A stretch of 64,000 nucleotides of DNA from Mycolicibacterium tusciae (GTDB lineage Bacteria; Actinomycetota; Actinomycetes; Mycobacteriales; Mycobacteriaceae): positions 1 through 64,000 of the forward strand of contig NZ_MVIM01000004.1 of NCBI RefSeq assembly GCF_002086795.1, given 5' to 3'. The position numbers and the translations under genes were made by a program. Shown in pieces: positions 41,078 to 49,123 of this stretch (its first letter is position 1; each line of letters starts with the position of its first letter). Below the pieces are notes generated by a model. That model did no database searches. It was given only the letters and a program-made list of their open reading frames with translations, and was not told the DNA's origin.

Positions 41078-41809
41078 GTGCCCCTGACGGTGGAGCTCGA
41101 CAGGTCAAGCCCTGTTCCCCTCTACTATCAGCTCGCCCAGGCCATCGAGGCCGCGATACGCGATGGCGAACTCTCACCCGGTGACCGGTTTGAGAACGAG
41201 CTCGCATTGGCGAAGCGATTGACGTTGTCGCGGCCGACGACGAGGCGTGCGATACAGGAACTCGTCGACAAAGGTCTGCTGGTCCGCAAGCGCGGCGTGG
41301 GTACCCAGGTCGTACAGAATCCCGTGCACAGGCGTGTCGAACTGACAAGCCTTTTCGACGATCTCGCCCGCGCCGGCCAGGAACCGACAACGCAGCTGTT
41401 GGACTACACGGTCGGGCGCCCCGACGAGGAGGTCGCGCGCGAGCTCAGCATTTCCGAGGATCGCGACGTGGTCTCGATTCAGCGGTTGCGCTGCGCCAAC
41501 GGTGAACCGCTCGCGGTGATGATCAACCATCTGCCCGTGGAGATCGCGCCCGAAGCGGACGAGCTCGAGAGCGTCGGCCTGTATCAGTCGCTGCGGTCGC
41601 GCGGCGTGCACATCCGCCTGGCGCGCCAGCGCATCGGGGCAAGGGGTGCGACGCGGACCGAGGCTCGCCTGCTCGACGAGAAACTCAACGCTCCCCTTCT
41701 GACCATGGCGCGGACCGCATTCGACGACTCTGGCACCGCGGTCGAGTTCGGTACACACTGCTACCGCGCGTCGCGGTACTACTTCGACACGACCCTGGTC
41801 GACCGCTAG
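41078..41809 (+). CDS. iolR: GntR-family regulator with UTRA domain, likely IolR
   Basis: 243 residues. N-terminal winged helix: VPLYYQLAQAIEAAIRDGELSPGDRFENELALAKRLTLSRPTTRRAIQELVDKGLLVRKRGVGTQVV. C-terminal HutC-type UTRA effector domain (about 85-240), ending TAVEFGTHCYRASRYYFDTTL. GTG start with GGAGA five bases upstream. It is divergent from iolC. The shared 21-bp element in its own promoter and at the isomerase/transporter promoter suggests that it represses both and is relieved by an inositol metabolite. Binding is inferred from position. Confidence 0.88.
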   Translation: MPLTVELDRSSPVPLYYQLAQAIEAAIRDGELSPGDRFENELALAKRLTLSRPTTRRAIQELVDKGLLVRKRGVGTQVVQNPVHRRVELTSLFDDLARAGQEPTTQLLDYTVGRPDEEVARELSISEDRDVVSIQRLRCANGEPLAVMINHLPVEIAPEADELESVGLYQSLRSRGVHIRLARQRIGARGATRTEARLLDEKLNAPLLTMARTAFDDSGTAVEFGTHCYRASRYYFDTTLVDR

Positions 41810-41838
41810 TCCCCGGCTGCGCATGGGCCGTCTCGCGA

Positions 41839-42627
41839 CTAACTGAACGCCGCCCGAAAGGCTGCCAGCGCCGTTTCACCGCCTTCGCTGCTATCTCCGG
41901 ATGCCCACGCCTCCATGCCGATGGTGCCGGCGAAGCCGATCTCGCACAGCGCCTTCGCGATGGCGGGGTAGTTGATCTCGCCGGTTCCGGGCTCGCAGCG
42001 TCCCGGGACGTCGGCGACCTGGATCTCGCCGATCGCGTCGCCGCAGCGCCGAATCAGCTCGATGAGATTGCCCTCGCCGATCTGTGCGTGATAGAGGTCG
42101 AGCATCATCTTCACGTTCGGATGCGCCACACCCTCGATCAGCGCCAACGTGTCCTTGGCGCGGGCCAGCGGGATGCCGGGATGGTCGACGATCGTGTTGA
42201 GGTTCTCGACGCAGAACTGCACGCCTGCCTCAGCTCCGAGATCGCCGATGCGCTCGAGGGTGCGCAGCGCGGTCAGCCACATCTCGCCGGTCGCGCGCTG
42301 CCGCGGTCGCACGGCGTTTCCTTCGCCGTCGAGTTCGGCGGTATGTAGGTTGAGTCGCGAAACGCCCAGTATCGCAGCAGCTTTGATGGAGAGCTCCGCG
42401 GTGCGGACCACCTCGTCGGCGCTGGCGGGATCGATCAGATCGCCGCGCAGATAGCCCGTCATCGAGGTGAAGCGGGCGCCGGTGGCGGCGAGCGCAGCGA
42501 GGTCTTTGTCGTGCCAGCTCCAGATCTCGACGGCGAAGCCCATCTCGTGGATTCGGCGCACCCGTTCGAGGATCGGTAGCTCCGTGAAGACCATCTCCGA
42601 ACAGACCGCAAGCTCAAACTCCGCCAT
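41839..42627 (-). CDS. Hydroxypyruvate isomerase-like / IolI-like TIM-barrel protein
   Basis: About 262 residues from ATG 42627 (MAEFELAVCSEMVFTELP), preceded by GAGGAGGCGAGG; the frame further upstream is antisense to the transporter gene. It is a xylose-isomerase-like TIM barrel: CVENLNTIVDHPGIPL, MMLDLYHAQIGEGNL, EIQVADVPGRCEPGTGEINY and GTIGMEAW, which carry the Glu, Asp and His ligands of the hydroxypyruvate isomerase family. It is convergent with iolR and divergent from the ABC transporter, sharing the 21-bp operator. A 2-keto-inositol isomerase (IolI) activity for other inositol isomers is possible; hydroxypyruvate isomerase is the alternative. Confidence 0.8.
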   Translation of the reverse strand: MAEFELAVCSEMVFTELPILERVRRIHEMGFAVEIWSWHDKDLAALAATGARFTSMTGYLRGDLIDPASADEVVRTAELSIKAAAILGVSRLNLHTAELDGEGNAVRPRQRATGEMWLTALRTLERIGDLGAEAGVQFCVENLNTIVDHPGIPLARAKDTLALIEGVAHPNVKMMLDLYHAQIGEGNLIELIRRCGDAIGEIQVADVPGRCEPGTGEINYPAIAKALCEIGFAGTIGMEAWASGDSSEGGETALAAFRAAFS

Positions 42628-42690
42628 GGCAACCTCGCCTCCTCGCTGTGGGCACCACGACCGGAACCCTAACATTTGATGTGCAGTCCT

Positions 42691-42711
42691 AATGTCAGGA
42701 CAAACTATTGA
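42691..42711. promoter_or_regulatory. Putative IolR operator, isomerase/ABC transporter divergent promoter
   Basis: Exact reverse complement of the element at 40987-41007, with core TGTCAGGACA at 42693-42702. It lies between the isomerase-like gene (start 42627) and the substrate-binding protein (start 42784). TTGACT at 42708-42713 could be a -35 hexamer, which would place the operator against the promoter. Confidence 0.75.
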
Positions 42712-42783
42712 CTTTCTGCTGTGAGGCGTATTACATCGATCCTTGAGGTGTGCTGCGTCGCACGCAAAGGGCAAGGAGAAGTG

Positions 42784-43770
42784 ATGAGGATTAGTCGGCT
42801 CGCGGCGATCGCCGGGGTGACCGTGCTCGTACTGGGAATCGCGTCGTGCTCGTCCACCGGCGGGAAGCCGCGGGAGAGCGAAGGCGGGATGGGCGGCGGG
42901 ACCGTCGACACGCCGCGCGCGACGATCGCGATGATCACCCACGAAGTGCCGGGTGACTCGTTCTGGGATCTGATCCGCAAGGGCGCAGAGACCGCGGCGA
43001 AGAAGGACAACATCGAGCTGCGCTATTCGAACGACCCTGAAGCGCCCAACCAGGCCAACCTCGTACAGACCGCGATCGACAGCGGCGTCGATGGCATTGC
43101 GCTCACGCTTGCCAAGCCCGATGCGATGCGGGCCGCTGTCGCGGCCGCAGAGGCCAAGGGCATCCCCGTCGTCGCCTTCAACGCCGGCGGTGACGCATGG
43201 CAGCAGATGGGCGTCAAGGAGTTCTTCGGGCAGGACGAGTTCATCGCTGGCCAGGCCGCCGGGGACCGGCTCAAGCAGGACGGCGCGAAGAAGGCGCTCT
43301 GCGTCATTCAGGAACAAGGGCACGTCGGCCTCGAAGACCGCTGTGCCGGTGTGAAGAGCAATTTCCCCGCGACCGAGAACCTCAACGTCAACGGCAAGGA
43401 CATGCCGTCGGTCGAGTCGACGATCACCGCGAAGCTGCAACAGGACCCGAGCGTCGATTACGTGGTGACGCTGGGGGCTCCGTTCGCGTTGACCGCTGTG
43501 CAATCGGCGAAGAACGCGGGCAGCAACGCCAGGATCGGCACCTTCGACACCAACGCCGCCCTCGTCGGCGCGATCCAGGACGGCAGCGTGCAATGGGCCG
43601 TCGACCAGCAGCCGTTCCTGCAGGGCTACCTGTCGATCGACTCGCTGTGGCTGTACCTGAACAACGGCAACGTGATCGGGGGCGGCAAGGAGACTCTGAC
43701 CGGTCCGGCGTTCATCGACAAGACGAACGTCGACGCCGTGGCCGAGTATGCGAAGGGTGGAACGCGCTGA
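42784..43770 (+). CDS. Sugar (inositol-type) ABC transporter substrate-binding lipoprotein
   Basis: About 328 residues. A signal peptide, MRISRLAAIAGVTVLVLGIASC, ends in a lipobox Cys, so it is membrane-anchored. The rest is a periplasmic-binding-protein type 1 (RbsB-like) fold: MITHEVPGDSFWDLIRKGAE, ALTLAKPDAMRAAVAAAEAKGIPVVAFNAG and a C-terminal FLQGYLSIDSLWLYL. ATG 42784 follows AAGGAGAA. Its stop overlaps the permease ATG (ATGA), so they are translationally coupled. The inositol substrate is inferred from the shared operator and the iol neighbours. Confidence 0.88.
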   Translation: MRISRLAAIAGVTVLVLGIASCSSTGGKPRESEGGMGGGTVDTPRATIAMITHEVPGDSFWDLIRKGAETAAKKDNIELRYSNDPEAPNQANLVQTAIDSGVDGIALTLAKPDAMRAAVAAAEAKGIPVVAFNAGGDAWQQMGVKEFFGQDEFIAGQAAGDRLKQDGAKKALCVIQEQGHVGLEDRCAGVKSNFPATENLNVNGKDMPSVESTITAKLQQDPSVDYVVTLGAPFALTAVQSAKNAGSNARIGTFDTNAALVGAIQDGSVQWAVDQQPFLQGYLSIDSLWLYLNNGNVIGGGKETLTGPAFIDKTNVDAVAEYAKGGTR

Positions 43771-44828
43771 TGAGTACGAGTACCGAAGTCGACCTCGGCC
43801 AACGCAAGGTCGTTCACGACGAACGCGTCAAAGAGCGAAACCGCATACAGCGAATGCTGATTCGCCCCGAGATGGGTGCGCTGATCGGCGCGGTCGTCAT
43901 CTTCATCTTCTTCTTCATCATGGCGCCGCCGTTCAGGTCGGCCGAATCGCTGGCGACAGTGCTCTACGGCAGCTCGACCATCGGAATCATGGCGTGCGCA
44001 GTCGCCCTGCTGATGATCGGCGGTGAGTTCGACCTGTCGGCCGGCGTCGCGGTCACCACAGGTTCCCTGGCGGCGTCCATGCTGGCCTGGAACTTTCATC
44101 TGAACCTCTGGGCCGGAGCGGGTTTGGCGCTCATCCTGTCGCTCGCCGTCGGATTCTTCAACGGGTACATGGTGATGAGAACCAAGATTCCGAGCTTCTT
44201 GATCACGCTCGGGACCCTGTTGATGTTGACCGGTGCGAACATCGCCGTTACCAAATGGGTTTCCGGGGCCGTCGCCACGCCCAGCGTGAGCGATATGCAG
44301 GGCTGGGAGTCCGCCCGCGCCGTGTTCGCGTCGACGCTGACGATCTTCGGGGTGCCTGTGCGGATCACGGTCCTGTGGTGGCTGCTGTTCACCTTGATCG
44401 CGACCTACGTGCTGTTCAAGACCAAGATCGGTAACTGGATCTTCGCCGTCGGCGGCGACGCGGAAAGTGCGCGTGCGGTCGGCGTGCCCGTCACCGCGGT
44501 GAAGATCGGGCTTTTCATGTTCGTCGGGTTCGCGGCCTGGTTTTCCGGCATGCATCTTCTGTTCTCGTACAACACTGTTCAGTCTGGCCAGGGCGTGGGG
44601 CAGGAGTTCATCTACATCATTGCCGCCGTCATCGGCGGGTGTCTGCTGACGGGCGGATACGGCACGGCCATCGGCGCCGCGATCGGCGCGTTCATCTTCG
44701 GCATGGTGCAGCAGGGCATCGTTTATGCGGGCTGGGAACCGGACTGGTTCAAGTTCTTCATGGGCGTGATGCTGCTGTTCGCGGTCATCGCCAACAACGC
44801 ATTCCGCAACTACGCCGCAAAGAGGTGA
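43770..44828 (+). CDS. Sugar ABC transporter permease (RbsC-like)
   Basis: 352 residues with about eight to ten hydrophobic segments and the BPD_transp_2 pattern: MIGGEFDLSAGVAVTTGSLAASMLA, KIPSFLITLGTLLMLTGANI, GGDAESARAVGVPV (the cytoplasmic coupling loop) and AAVIGGCLLTGGYGTAIGA. It starts at ATG 43770, overlapping the lipoprotein stop; the longer open frame upstream is a shadow of the lipoprotein gene. It pairs with the ATPase 3 bp downstream. Confidence 0.9.
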   Translation: MSTSTEVDLGQRKVVHDERVKERNRIQRMLIRPEMGALIGAVVIFIFFFIMAPPFRSAESLATVLYGSSTIGIMACAVALLMIGGEFDLSAGVAVTTGSLAASMLAWNFHLNLWAGAGLALILSLAVGFFNGYMVMRTKIPSFLITLGTLLMLTGANIAVTKWVSGAVATPSVSDMQGWESARAVFASTLTIFGVPVRITVLWWLLFTLIATYVLFKTKIGNWIFAVGGDAESARAVGVPVTAVKIGLFMFVGFAAWFSGMHLLFSYNTVQSGQGVGQEFIYIIAAVIGGCLLTGGYGTAIGAAIGAFIFGMVQQGIVYAGWEPDWFKFFMGVMLLFAVIANNAFRNYAAKR

Positions 44829-44831
44829 CCC

Positions 44832-45656
44832 ATGACCGCAACTGTTGATCATCATGTCGAAGAAGCTCCGTCCGGAGGCAAGGTTCCGCTGGTCGAGCTG
44901 AAGAACGTCGGCAAGATGTATGGCAACATCACTGCGCTGAAGGACATCTCGCTGCGTGTGCACGCCGGTGAGGTGACGGGGATTCTCGGCGACAACGGCG
45001 CGGGCAAGTCGACGCTGATCAAGATCATCGCCGGGTATCATCCGCCGAGCGAGGGCGAATTGCTCGTCGACGGTGAGCCCGCCCGCCTCGCATCACCGAA
45101 AGACGCACTGGGCAAGGGGATCGCGACGGTCTATCAGAATCTGGCTGTCGTGCCGCTGATGCCGGTGTGGCGCAACTTCTTCCTCGGCCAAGAGCTTCGG
45201 AAGAAGTCCTTTCCGTTTTCGTTGGACTCGAACGCGATGCGTGCCACCACGTTGTCCGAACTTGCGAAGATGGGCATCGAACTGCCCGACGTCGACGTGC
45301 CGATCGGCTCGCTCTCCGGTGGTCAGCGGCAATGCGTGGCGATCGCGCGGGCCGTGTTCTTCGGCGCGCGAGTGCTGATCCTCGATGAGCCGACCGCCGC
45401 CCTCGGCGTCAAGCAGTCGGGGGTGGTGCTGAAGTACATCACCGCGGCCAAAGAGGCCGGTTTCGGCGTGGTGTTCATCACACATAATCCGCACCACGCG
45501 CACATGGTGGGTGACCACTTCGTGCTGCTCAACCGCGGTCGCCAGAAGCTGGACTGCACATACGACGACATCACGCTCGAGCACCTCACACAGGAGATGG
45601 CCGGCGGTGACGAGCTCGAGGCGTTGTCGCACGAACTGCGCGGTAAAGGCGCATAA
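44832..45656 (+). CDS. Sugar ABC transporter ATP-binding protein (single domain)
   Basis: 274 residues: Walker A GDNGAGKST, Q-loop VYQNLAV, signature LSGGQRQCVAIARA, Walker B VLILDEPTAALG and H-loop VFITHNPHH. It is most like one half of RbsA/MglA-type ATPases but has only one nucleotide-binding domain, so it would work as a homodimer. It ends the importer operon, followed by a strong hairpin. Confidence 0.9.
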   Translation: MTATVDHHVEEAPSGGKVPLVELKNVGKMYGNITALKDISLRVHAGEVTGILGDNGAGKSTLIKIIAGYHPPSEGELLVDGEPARLASPKDALGKGIATVYQNLAVVPLMPVWRNFFLGQELRKKSFPFSLDSNAMRATTLSELAKMGIELPDVDVPIGSLSGGQRQCVAIARAVFFGARVLILDEPTAALGVKQSGVVLKYITAAKEAGFGVVFITHNPHHAHMVGDHFVLLNRGRQKLDCTYDDITLEHLTQEMAGGDELEALSHELRGKGA

Positions 45657-45664
45657 CCGCGCTC

Positions 45665-45700
45665 AGCAGAGCCCCGCGGCCGAGGTCGCGGGGCGCTGCT
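45665..45700 (+). terminator. Hairpin terminator after the ABC importer operon
   Basis: Stem GCCCCGCG (45671-45678) with CGCGGGGC (45687-45694), loop 8 bases, extended outward by AGCAG/CTGCT around a single mismatch (45665-45669 with 45696-45700). It lies just 8 bases after the ATPase stop. There is no T-tract. Confidence 0.65.
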
Positions 45701-45782
45701 CGGATTACAGTTCGGTCGCTGTTCACCTGGAAGGCAGTGCGCCGCGAATGACGGCTGCGGACCCAGACGGCACAATGGATTC

Positions 45783-45935
45783 GTGCACATCGAACCCGAT
45801 CCGAAACGGCACGCGCCGGTTTGGCGCGACCCGCTGTCTGCGGGGTGGCGTGCGCACCGGGGCTTGCTGATGCTCCGGTTGCGCTGGCATGCGCGCCGCG
45901 ACGCGCCTGCCCAGCCGCAGCAGCCTTCGAACTAG
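45783..45935 (+). CDS. Candidate small Arg/Trp-rich protein (50 aa)
   Basis: A GTG-initiated frame, VHIEPDPKRHAPVWRDPLSA..., ending PQQPSN, in the 275-bp gap between the importer operon and the convergent acyl-CoA ligase; its stop overlaps the ligase stop by 4 bp. It has an ordered look (acidic/Pro start, basic Trp/Arg middle, Gln/Pro tail) but no clear Shine-Dalgarno. I recognise no family, so it may be spurious. The rest of the gap holds only the terminator. Confidence 0.3.
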   Translation: MHIEPDPKRHAPVWRDPLSAGWRAHRGLLMLRLRWHARRDAPAQPQQPSN

Positions 45936-48900
45936 GTTTCCAACCCCAACAGCCGTACCGTCTCGGCCCGCATTTCGACCTTGCGGACCTTGCCGGTCAC
46001 CGTCATCGGGAAATCGTCGACGACGCGTACATAGCGCGGAATCTTGTAGTGCGCGAGCTTTCCGGATGCGAACGCCCGCACGGCGTCGGCGTCCAGTGGT
46101 GTGCGGCCGGCCCGCATCCTGATCCAGGCGCAGATCTCTTCGCCGTACTTCTCGTCGGGAACGCCGATCACCTGCGCGTCGTCGATGTCGGGGTGGGTGT
46201 GCAGAAACTCCTCGACCTCGCGCGGATAGACGTTTTCGCCGCCGCGGATCACCATGTCCTTGATGCGACCGATGATCATGCAGTACCCGTCGTCCCGCAT
46301 CACCGCCAGATCACCGGTGTGCATCCAGCCGTCGACGTCGACGGCCTCACGCGTGCGGTCGTCGTCGTTCCAATAGCCCAGCATCACCGAATAGCCCCTG
46401 GTGCAAAACTCGCCCGGCTGACCACGTTTCACGGTGTGGCCGGTCTCGGGGTCGACGATCCTGATCTCCACGTGCGGATGCGCCCGCCCCACCGTGGAGG
46501 TGCGGCGGTCCAGGTCGTCGTCGATCAACGTCTGGCAGGACACCGGCGACGTTTCCGTCATGCCGTAGGCGATCGCCAGCTCGGACATGTTCAGCTCGTT
46601 GACGCACCGCTTCATCAGCTCCATCGGGCAGGTCGCCCCGGCCATGATCCCGGTCCGCAGCGACGAAAGGTCACGCTCGCCGAGATCGGGGTGGCCGAGC
46701 ATCGCGATGAACATCGTCGGTACGCCGTAAAGGGCTGTGCAGCGTTCCTTTTCGATCGCCTCCAACGTCGCGGCCGGGTCGAATCCTGCTGCGGGAATGA
46801 CCATCGTGGCGCCGTGGGTGGTGCACCCGAGATTGCCCATCACCATGCCGAAGCAGTGATAGAAGGGCACCGGTATGCAGAGCCGTTCGCCGGGGCCGAG
46901 GTTGATCAGCTCGGTGACGAAGAACCCGTTGTTGAGGATATTGCGGTGTGACAGGGTGGCGCCCTTGGGTGAACCCGTTGTCCCCGAGGTGTATTGGATG
47001 TTGATCGGGTCGCTGGGCTGCAGGCTGTCCATTCGCGTCCGCAAGTCGGCCGCCGACACCTGACCGGCGCGGGCCCGCAGGGCGTCCCAGTCGCTGGTGT
47101 CCAGGAAGACGACCCCGGTCACGTCGGGTGTTTCCGGCAGCACCTCGGCGACCATGCTGAGGTAGTCGGAGGTCTTGAACGCGCTCGCTGACACCAAGAG
47201 TCGCGTTCCTGACTGACGGAGCACATAGGCCAGCTCGTGGGTCCGGTAGGCGGGGTTGACGGCGACCAGGATGGCGCCGATTTTGGCGGTCGCGTACTGG
47301 AGGATGGTCCATTCCGGGCAGTTGGGCGCCCAGATACCGACGCGATCACCGCGCTCGATACCGCTGGCGATCAACGCCCGCGCGACCACGTCGATTTCGG
47401 CGTTCAGTTCGGCATAGGTCCAGCGGCGGCCGCCGGCGACGTCGACCAGAGCCTCCGCGTCGGGATACGCCGCGGCGGTGCGCTCGAAGTTCGCCCCGAT
47501 CGTCTCATCAAGCAGGGGAGTGTCGGTCGGTCCCAGGGCATACGCCTGGGTATCGGACGCGGCGGCACCGTGTTCCTCGCGCAGCCGGGTCTTCAGCACT
47601 TTGCCGCTTGCATTGCGCGGCAACGCGTCGACGATCGCGACGCGCCGCGGGCGCTTGTAGGGCGCGAGGTGCTGCCGGCAGTGCGCTTCGATGTCGTCGT
47701 CGGTCGGGGGATCGGCAGCGTCGCGCGGGACGATCACGGCCACAGGCGTCTCGCCCCACTTCACATCGGGTACCCCGATGATCGCCACCTCGGCGACCTT
47801 GGGACAGGTGGCCAGCACGTTCTCAACCTCGGCGCAGTAGATGTTCTCCCCACCGGAGATGATCATGTCCTTCTTGCGGTCGACCACATAGATGTAGCCA
47901 TCGGAGTCTTGGCGGACCAGGTCGCCGGAGTGAAACCATCCGCCGCGGAACGCTTCTGCCGTCTCGTCGGCCTTGTTCCAGTACTCCTTCATGACCAGTG
48001 GGCCCAGGTAGACGATCTCGCCGACCTCGCCGTGGGCGACATCATTCATCTGGTCGTCCACGATCCGCGTCTCCACGTTGAGCATCGGCGTGCCCACCGA
48101 CCCGATCTTGCGCAGCGCATCCTCGCCACGGAGCAGACAGGTGATGGGGCTGCACTCGGTCTGACCGAACGCCGCGATGATCTCGGCGTGCGGGAACGCG
48201 TCGATCATGGTTCGCAGCAGCGTCGTCGACGCGGGTGCGGCGCCCCACCACACGCGGCACAAGCGGGACAGATCCCGGGAACCGAGATCGGGCATCGCGC
48301 AAACGATCTGCCACTGAGCCGGCGTCATCCAGCACGAGGTGACGCGTTCCTCGACGATCGTGGCGACGATCGCGGCGGGGTCGAACCCACCCGAGGGCGG
48401 TATGACCGCGCTGCCGCCGTTGAGAAACATCGGCAGCATCCCGGATACGCCGGCCGTATGAAACAGCGGCGCCACCGCCATCCAACAGTCGTCGTCATCG
48501 CGGTTTCCCAGGGTGGCGATCGAACTGAAGGCGTGCAGATACAGGTTGCGGTGGGTGAGCACAGCGCCCTTGGGGAAGCCCGTCGTGCCCGACGTGTACA
48601 TGATGAACGCGGGCGCCTCGTCTTCGACCGTGAGCTCAGTGACAGCACTGTCCGCGGCGGCAATGATGTCGTCCATATCGCCGCCGATCGTGATCACGGT
48701 GTCCACCGACGGAGCCTTGGCACACGCTTCTTCCACCGTCGGCGCGAGCGCGACGTCCGCCAACACGGCGGCCGCACCGCTGTCCGCGAGCACGTACGCG
48801 ATCTCGTCGGCCACCATCCGGAAGTTCACCGGAACCGCGATGGCGCCGAGACGCAATACGGCAAGCCAGGACTCGACGAGCTCGATGCTGTTGTATCCGA

Positions 48901-49099
48901 GGACGGCCACCCGATCGCCGTGGCCGATTCCGCGGGCGGACAGCGCGTTGGCCAGCCGTGTCACGCGGTCGTCCAGCTCTGAAAAGGTGCACCGTCGTCG
49001 CGGATCGACGAACGCGACCTTGTCCGGCCGGACACAGGCATGCCTGCGCAGGACATCGCTGAGCGTGATGCCGGTGCAGGGGGATACGAGCGTGGTCAT
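45932..49099 (-). CDS. Fused tandem acyl-CoA ligase (two complete FadD units)
   Basis: One uninterrupted frame of about 1055 residues holding two full ANL-type ligases. Unit 1 (about 1-510): YTSGTTGFPKGAVLTHRN, FGQTECSP, FHSGDLVRQDSDGYIYVVDRKKD and the lysine motif NASGKVLKT. Unit 2 (about 525-1055): YTSGTTGSPKGATLSHRN, YGMTETSP, MHTGDLAVMRDDGYCMIIGRIKD and TVTGKVRKV; it resembles the FadD35 type. The linker near 47575-47545 has no stop and no ATG/GTG start. The second ATG (49099) has the better SD (AAGGAG, five bases). It ends the echA13-fadE17-fadE18 operon and presumably makes the CoA thioesters those enzymes use. A sequencing error removing a stop is possible, but both units keep every motif. 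Confidence 0.88.
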   Translation of the reverse strand: MTTLVSPCTGITLSDVLRRHACVRPDKVAFVDPRRRCTFSELDDRVTRLANALSARGIGHGDRVAVLGYNSIELVESWLAVLRLGAIAVPVNFRMVADEIAYVLADSGAAAVLADVALAPTVEEACAKAPSVDTVITIGGDMDDIIAAADSAVTELTVEDEAPAFIMYTSGTTGFPKGAVLTHRNLYLHAFSSIATLGNRDDDDCWMAVAPLFHTAGVSGMLPMFLNGGSAVIPPSGGFDPAAIVATIVEERVTSCWMTPAQWQIVCAMPDLGSRDLSRLCRVWWGAAPASTTLLRTMIDAFPHAEIIAAFGQTECSPITCLLRGEDALRKIGSVGTPMLNVETRIVDDQMNDVAHGEVGEIVYLGPLVMKEYWNKADETAEAFRGGWFHSGDLVRQDSDGYIYVVDRKKDMIISGGENIYCAEVENVLATCPKVAEVAIIGVPDVKWGETPVAVIVPRDAADPPTDDDIEAHCRQHLAPYKRPRRVAIVDALPRNASGKVLKTRLREEHGAAASDTQAYALGPTDTPLLDETIGANFERTAAAYPDAEALVDVAGGRRWTYAELNAEIDVVARALIASGIERGDRVGIWAPNCPEWTILQYATAKIGAILVAVNPAYRTHELAYVLRQSGTRLLVSASAFKTSDYLSMVAEVLPETPDVTGVVFLDTSDWDALRARAGQVSAADLRTRMDSLQPSDPINIQYTSGTTGSPKGATLSHRNILNNGFFVTELINLGPGERLCIPVPFYHCFGMVMGNLGCTTHGATMVIPAAGFDPAATLEAIEKERCTALYGVPTMFIAMLGHPDLGERDLSSLRTGIMAGATCPMELMKRCVNELNMSELAIAYGMTETSPVSCQTLIDDDLDRRTSTVGRAHPHVEIRIVDPETGHTVKRGQPGEFCTRGYSVMLGYWNDDDRTREAVDVDGWMHTGDLAVMRDDGYCMIIGRIKDMVIRGGENVYPREVEEFLHTHPDIDDAQVIGVPDEKYGEEICAWIRMRAGRTPLDADAVRAFASGKLAHYKIPRYVRVVDDFPMTVTGKVRKVEMRAETVRLLGLET

Positions 49100-49123
49100 C
49101 ATTGCTCCTTTGCGAGTGTGGAA

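Noticed and set aside
47237-48982. 581-residue plus-strand open frame across the fused ligase
   Set aside because: Antisense shadow in high-GC DNA; low-complexity, no recognisable domain.
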